Shown here in pieces: positions 40,281-42,354 of a stretch of 42,354 nucleotides of DNA. Source of the stretch: Ruminococcaceae bacterium UBA6855. GTDB lineage: Bacteria > Bacillota > Clostridia > Oscillospirales > Acutalibacteraceae. Location: contig DKDF01000113.1 in NCBI GenBank assembly GCA_002451755.1, positions 1 through 42,354 on the forward strand, given 5' to 3'. Position 1 is the stretch's first letter, and each line of letters starts with the position of its first letter. The notes under the pieces were generated by a model. That model was given only the letters and a program-made list of their open reading frames with translations. It was not told the origin of the DNA and did no database searches. The translations under genes were made by a program, and so were the position numbers.

Positions 40281-42023
40281 TTACTCCGCTATTGCTCTTA
40301 TTCTGAACGCCTTGACGCCGTGGGGCTCAACAAATGCGCTGAGCGTTGTGTTGATGACGGAAGTCTCCTTTGTCCACAGGTCATATACTTCATATTCCTG
40401 CGCGAGCGGAGTGGTGATATACGAGCGGCAGACGATATCGTCCATGCGGTGCTCGAAATATCTTATGTCGCTGCCCTTGTTGAAGAAGCAGACCGCGACA
40501 TCGCCGTTTTCAAGCGGCTTTATGAGCGTATCGGCTATAATAGTCGTCTTTATTCTCCTGCACTGCTCGCCGAGCGAATCCTGATCGATAGCAATCATAT
40601 CCCTGTCGGTGAGTATTTTCAGTGTCTCATTCTCCGTGTCGGCGGTGCCGTCCTCGCGGATAAATTCACGCACATCGTTGCCGAGAATGAGCGGAGCCGC
40701 CATGAAGCACCAGAGGGTGAAATGGCTGCGGTTCTCTTCGGCAGTCAAGTCGCCGTTACCGACCTCGAGCATATCCGGGTCGTTCCAGTTGCCCTTGCCG
40801 GAATACTTGAAGAGATTGACATTGACTTCGTATATGCCGAGAACCGACTTCCAGTTCGCCTGGATATCGGGCGTTGTGCGCCAAAGGTTGCCTGCCGCCG
40901 CGCCCCAGCGCCACGGGAGATTTCTGCCCCACTCGCAGATGGAATAGACTATCGGGCGCTCCTCTGTGCCGTTTCTGTCGGCATATTCGGCGGTTGCGCG
41001 CATGAGTTCTCTGCCCATCTTCGCATACTGGATAGCCGCGCTGTCCTGTCTCGAAGCAACGGGGTTTTCAAGCTCGATTGTATTCGAACCAGCTTCGAGC
41101 GTTATTTTTACCTGGTGTCTGCCATCGGCAGTGAAGCCCTTGGTCGGCGGGACGGTGGTGGTATACTTATCGTCGCCGTTGACGGTAACTTCGAGATATT
41201 TGAAGCTGTTGCTCTTCTTTCTGATTCCGAGGGTGAGTGAATATTCGCCCGCCTCCGGGACTTCGACTGTGAACACCGCCGAGCCTCTGTGGGCGGAGAG
41301 ACCGGAGATATATCTGCCGGAATCAAGGCGCTCGTCCTCCATTATCTTCGCGTCGCCGAAGAGTGCCGCATCGTCTGCGGGGACGGTAGTCTCGAACGAA
41401 CCGTCGGCATTGGAGACACAGATATATTCAATATATGGCGCACGCATCGGGATAGGCACATTGTGGCAGAAGTCATATTTGAAATATTCGACTCCCCACT
41501 CGGCAAACGTGTCCGCATCTATAGCCTCATTGCCGAGGCTCGCGGGCAGATCCTCGCAGGTAAGCGACCCGTTGGAGGAATATATGCCGAGCTTGAGTCC
41601 GAGTTCGTTTATGCTCCTCACAAGCGCGGGTATGCCGCTCGGGAAGTTTGCAAAATCGCCCTGGAGTCTGCCGTTTTCGTCGCGCATGGAGGACTGCCAG
41701 CAGTCGTCGAGATTGACATACTGATATCCAGCGTCAGCGAGTCCGCTCGCCTTCATGGCTTCAGCCGTTTCGAGAATGAGCTTCTCGTCAATTCTGTTTC
41801 TGAAAGTGTTCCAGCTCGACCAGCCCATCGGCGGGGTCAGAGCCGTACCGTTTGAATATTTTTCATCGGTCGGGAAAGTGAGCTTGACGCTGTTGATCGC
41901 GTTTTTCGCCATATCCTCCGCCTCGTTTTTATCGGGCAGAATGTTCGGCGCAAACTTCTTGACCGCCGCATATGCTCCCGCGGCGACGCCTGCGAGGGCA
42001 GTCAGTTTGAATATCGATCCCAT
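40281..42023 (-). CDS. GH27 alpha-galactosidase with inserted carbohydrate-binding domain
   Basis: A 580-residue enzyme removing terminal alpha-galactose. The family motif TPPMGWSSWNTF is at 63-74; VNLDDCWQ follows; the nucleophile Asp184 lies in EYFKYDFCH and the acid/base Asp417 in WNDPDMLEVGN; SICEWGRNLPWRWG is also typical. Between the fourth barrel strand and YAKMGRELM (about 205-335) there is an extra ~130-residue beta-sandwich (RGSAVFTVEVPEAGEYSLTLG, VTVNGD, HQVKITLEAGSNTIELEN) like CBM6/CBM35. The N-terminus (LTALAGVAAGAYAAVKK) is hydrophobic but short, perhaps an anchor. First gene of the unit with the sialidase-fold protein. Confidence 0.93.
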   Translation of the reverse strand: MGSIFKLTALAGVAAGAYAAVKKFAPNILPDKNEAEDMAKNAINSVKLTFPTDEKYSNGTALTPPMGWSSWNTFRNRIDEKLILETAEAMKASGLADAGYQYVNLDDCWQSSMRDENGRLQGDFANFPSGIPALVRSINELGLKLGIYSSNGSLTCEDLPASLGNEAIDADTFAEWGVEYFKYDFCHNVPIPMRAPYIEYICVSNADGSFETTVPADDAALFGDAKIMEDERLDSGRYISGLSAHRGSAVFTVEVPEAGEYSLTLGIRKKSNSFKYLEVTVNGDDKYTTTVPPTKGFTADGRHQVKITLEAGSNTIELENPVASRQDSAAIQYAKMGRELMRATAEYADRNGTEERPIVYSICEWGRNLPWRWGAAAGNLWRTTPDIQANWKSVLGIYEVNVNLFKYSGKGNWNDPDMLEVGNGDLTAEENRSHFTLWCFMAAPLILGNDVREFIREDGTADTENETLKILTDRDMIAIDQDSLGEQCRRIKTTIIADTLIKPLENGDVAVCFFNKGSDIRYFEHRMDDIVCRSYITTPLAQEYEVYDLWTKETSVINTTLSAFVEPHGVKAFRIRAIAE

Positions 42024-42110
42024 GAATATCAGTCCTTTCGGTTTAAAAACAAAAATCCACTTCTGCGAGGTTGTAAACCCGGCAAAACTGTGGTATTATT
42101 TAGTTGAACA

Positions 42111-42133
42111 AAAGACATTTAAAGATTGTCTTT
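42111..42133. promoter_or_regulatory. Inverted repeat upstream of GH27
   Basis: AAAGACA (42111-42117) and TGTCTTT (42127-42133) are perfect arms separated by 9 nt, about 90 bp before the GH27 start. No convincing -35/-10 pair was found nearby, so its role is uncertain. Confidence 0.4.
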
Positions 42134-42148
42134 CAATAGTGTTGTACC

Positions 42149-42354
42149 CGATAGGGACAAATCGGTTTTGAAACAATCCTATCCGTTTCGCCTGCGTTCT
42201 CGAAAGCAGAATTCTTTGTTTCAAAACTGCTGTGCACCCGAAAACGAGCTGATTTTTCGCCAGATGCGCCCGACAAGGCGCAGGATATACGGGCGTATTT
42301 CAAGCCTTGAGGGTGCAAAATGACGGGAAATCAGCCGTTTATCGGGCGGTTTGT
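42149..42354. repeat. Gene-free block of nested inverted repeats at the window edge
   Basis: No credible coding region. Perfect arms: GTTTTGAAACAA/TTGTTTCAAAAC (42165-42176 with 42216-42227) enclosing TTTCG/CGAAA; TGCACCC/GGGTGCA (42233-42239 with 42311-42317); GCGCC/GGCGC (42266-42270 with 42277-42281), which competes with CGCCCG/CGGGCG (42267-42272 with 42290-42295). GCTGATTT near 42248 also mirrors AAATCAGC near 42328. It looks like a compound palindromic intergenic element or structured RNA that may continue past the window. Confidence 0.5.

Noticed and set aside
42133..42318. A 61-codon minus-strand frame at the right edge
   Set aside because: It has no ribosome site or domain and is entirely within inverted repeats.

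Overview
The window looks like a chromosomal segment of an anaerobic gut Clostridium-type Firmicute (Oscillospirales/Ruminococcaceae-like). This is inferred from AGGAGG-type ribosome binding sites, several TTG/GTG starts, TTGAAA-N17-TATAAT promoters, acetate kinase, TmcAL, RNHCP, DUF4037 and DUF2461 proteins, two GPH sugar symporters, and many glycoside hydrolases. No rRNA, tRNA, phage, transposase or CRISPR array was seen. The sequence cannot give a species.

Layout. (1) 1-1205: two divergent DtxR/MntR-type regulators around three near-identical palindromes; the leftward one overlaps the start of an ABC-transporter ATPase cut by the window edge. (2) 1337-2989: a GPH-family sugar symporter behind a strong promoter with nested palindromes. 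(3) 3241-4997: an RNHCP zinc-ribbon protein with a candidate structured RNA leader, and tmcAL. (4) 5055-11453: acetate kinase, a soluble CBM9-like protein, an N-acetylhexosamine 1-kinase (NahK), a hypothetical protein, bioY on the opposite strand, a cytoplasmic GH89 alpha-N-acetylglucosaminidase, and a 56-residue protein overlapping it. (5) 11503-15630: an exopolysaccharide module on the minus strand (O-antigen-ligase-like protein, UDP-glucose dehydrogenase, tyrosine autokinase). (6) 15749-22757: a compact eight-gene minus-strand operon (two M42 aminopeptidases, GNAT, methionine gamma-lyase family, DUF2461, TPR, DUF4037, YbaK). (7) 22785-28471: an LCP protein, galactokinase, a TVP38-family membrane protein, patatin and a 2-hydroxyacid dehydrogenase. 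(8) 28539-42023: a glycan-catabolic block with an exported GH16, LacZ-type GH2, phosphohexomutase, ComEA-like HhH protein, second GPH symporter, an endoglycoceramidase-like GH5, a divergent TetR regulator, a sialidase-fold protein and a GH27 alpha-galactosidase with an inserted carbohydrate-binding domain. (9) 42111-42354: a gene-free stretch full of inverted repeats.

Taken together, the window is dominated by uptake and intracellular breakdown of oligosaccharides. All the glycosidases except GH16 appear cytoplasmic, or at least lack a clear cleavable signal peptide, and sit near proton/sodium-coupled sugar symporters, a galactokinase, a hexosamine kinase and a phosphohexomutase. Two hypotheses deserve attention: an intracellular alpha-GlcNAc route (GH89 plus NahK), and a possible glycolipid-glycan route (GH5 endoglycoceramidase-like, GH27, GH2, sialidase-fold, galK). 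The clearest regulatory oddity is a DtxR paralogue that has lost nearly all its metal ligands yet keeps its DNA-reading helix, facing an intact paralogue across shared operator-like palindromes.
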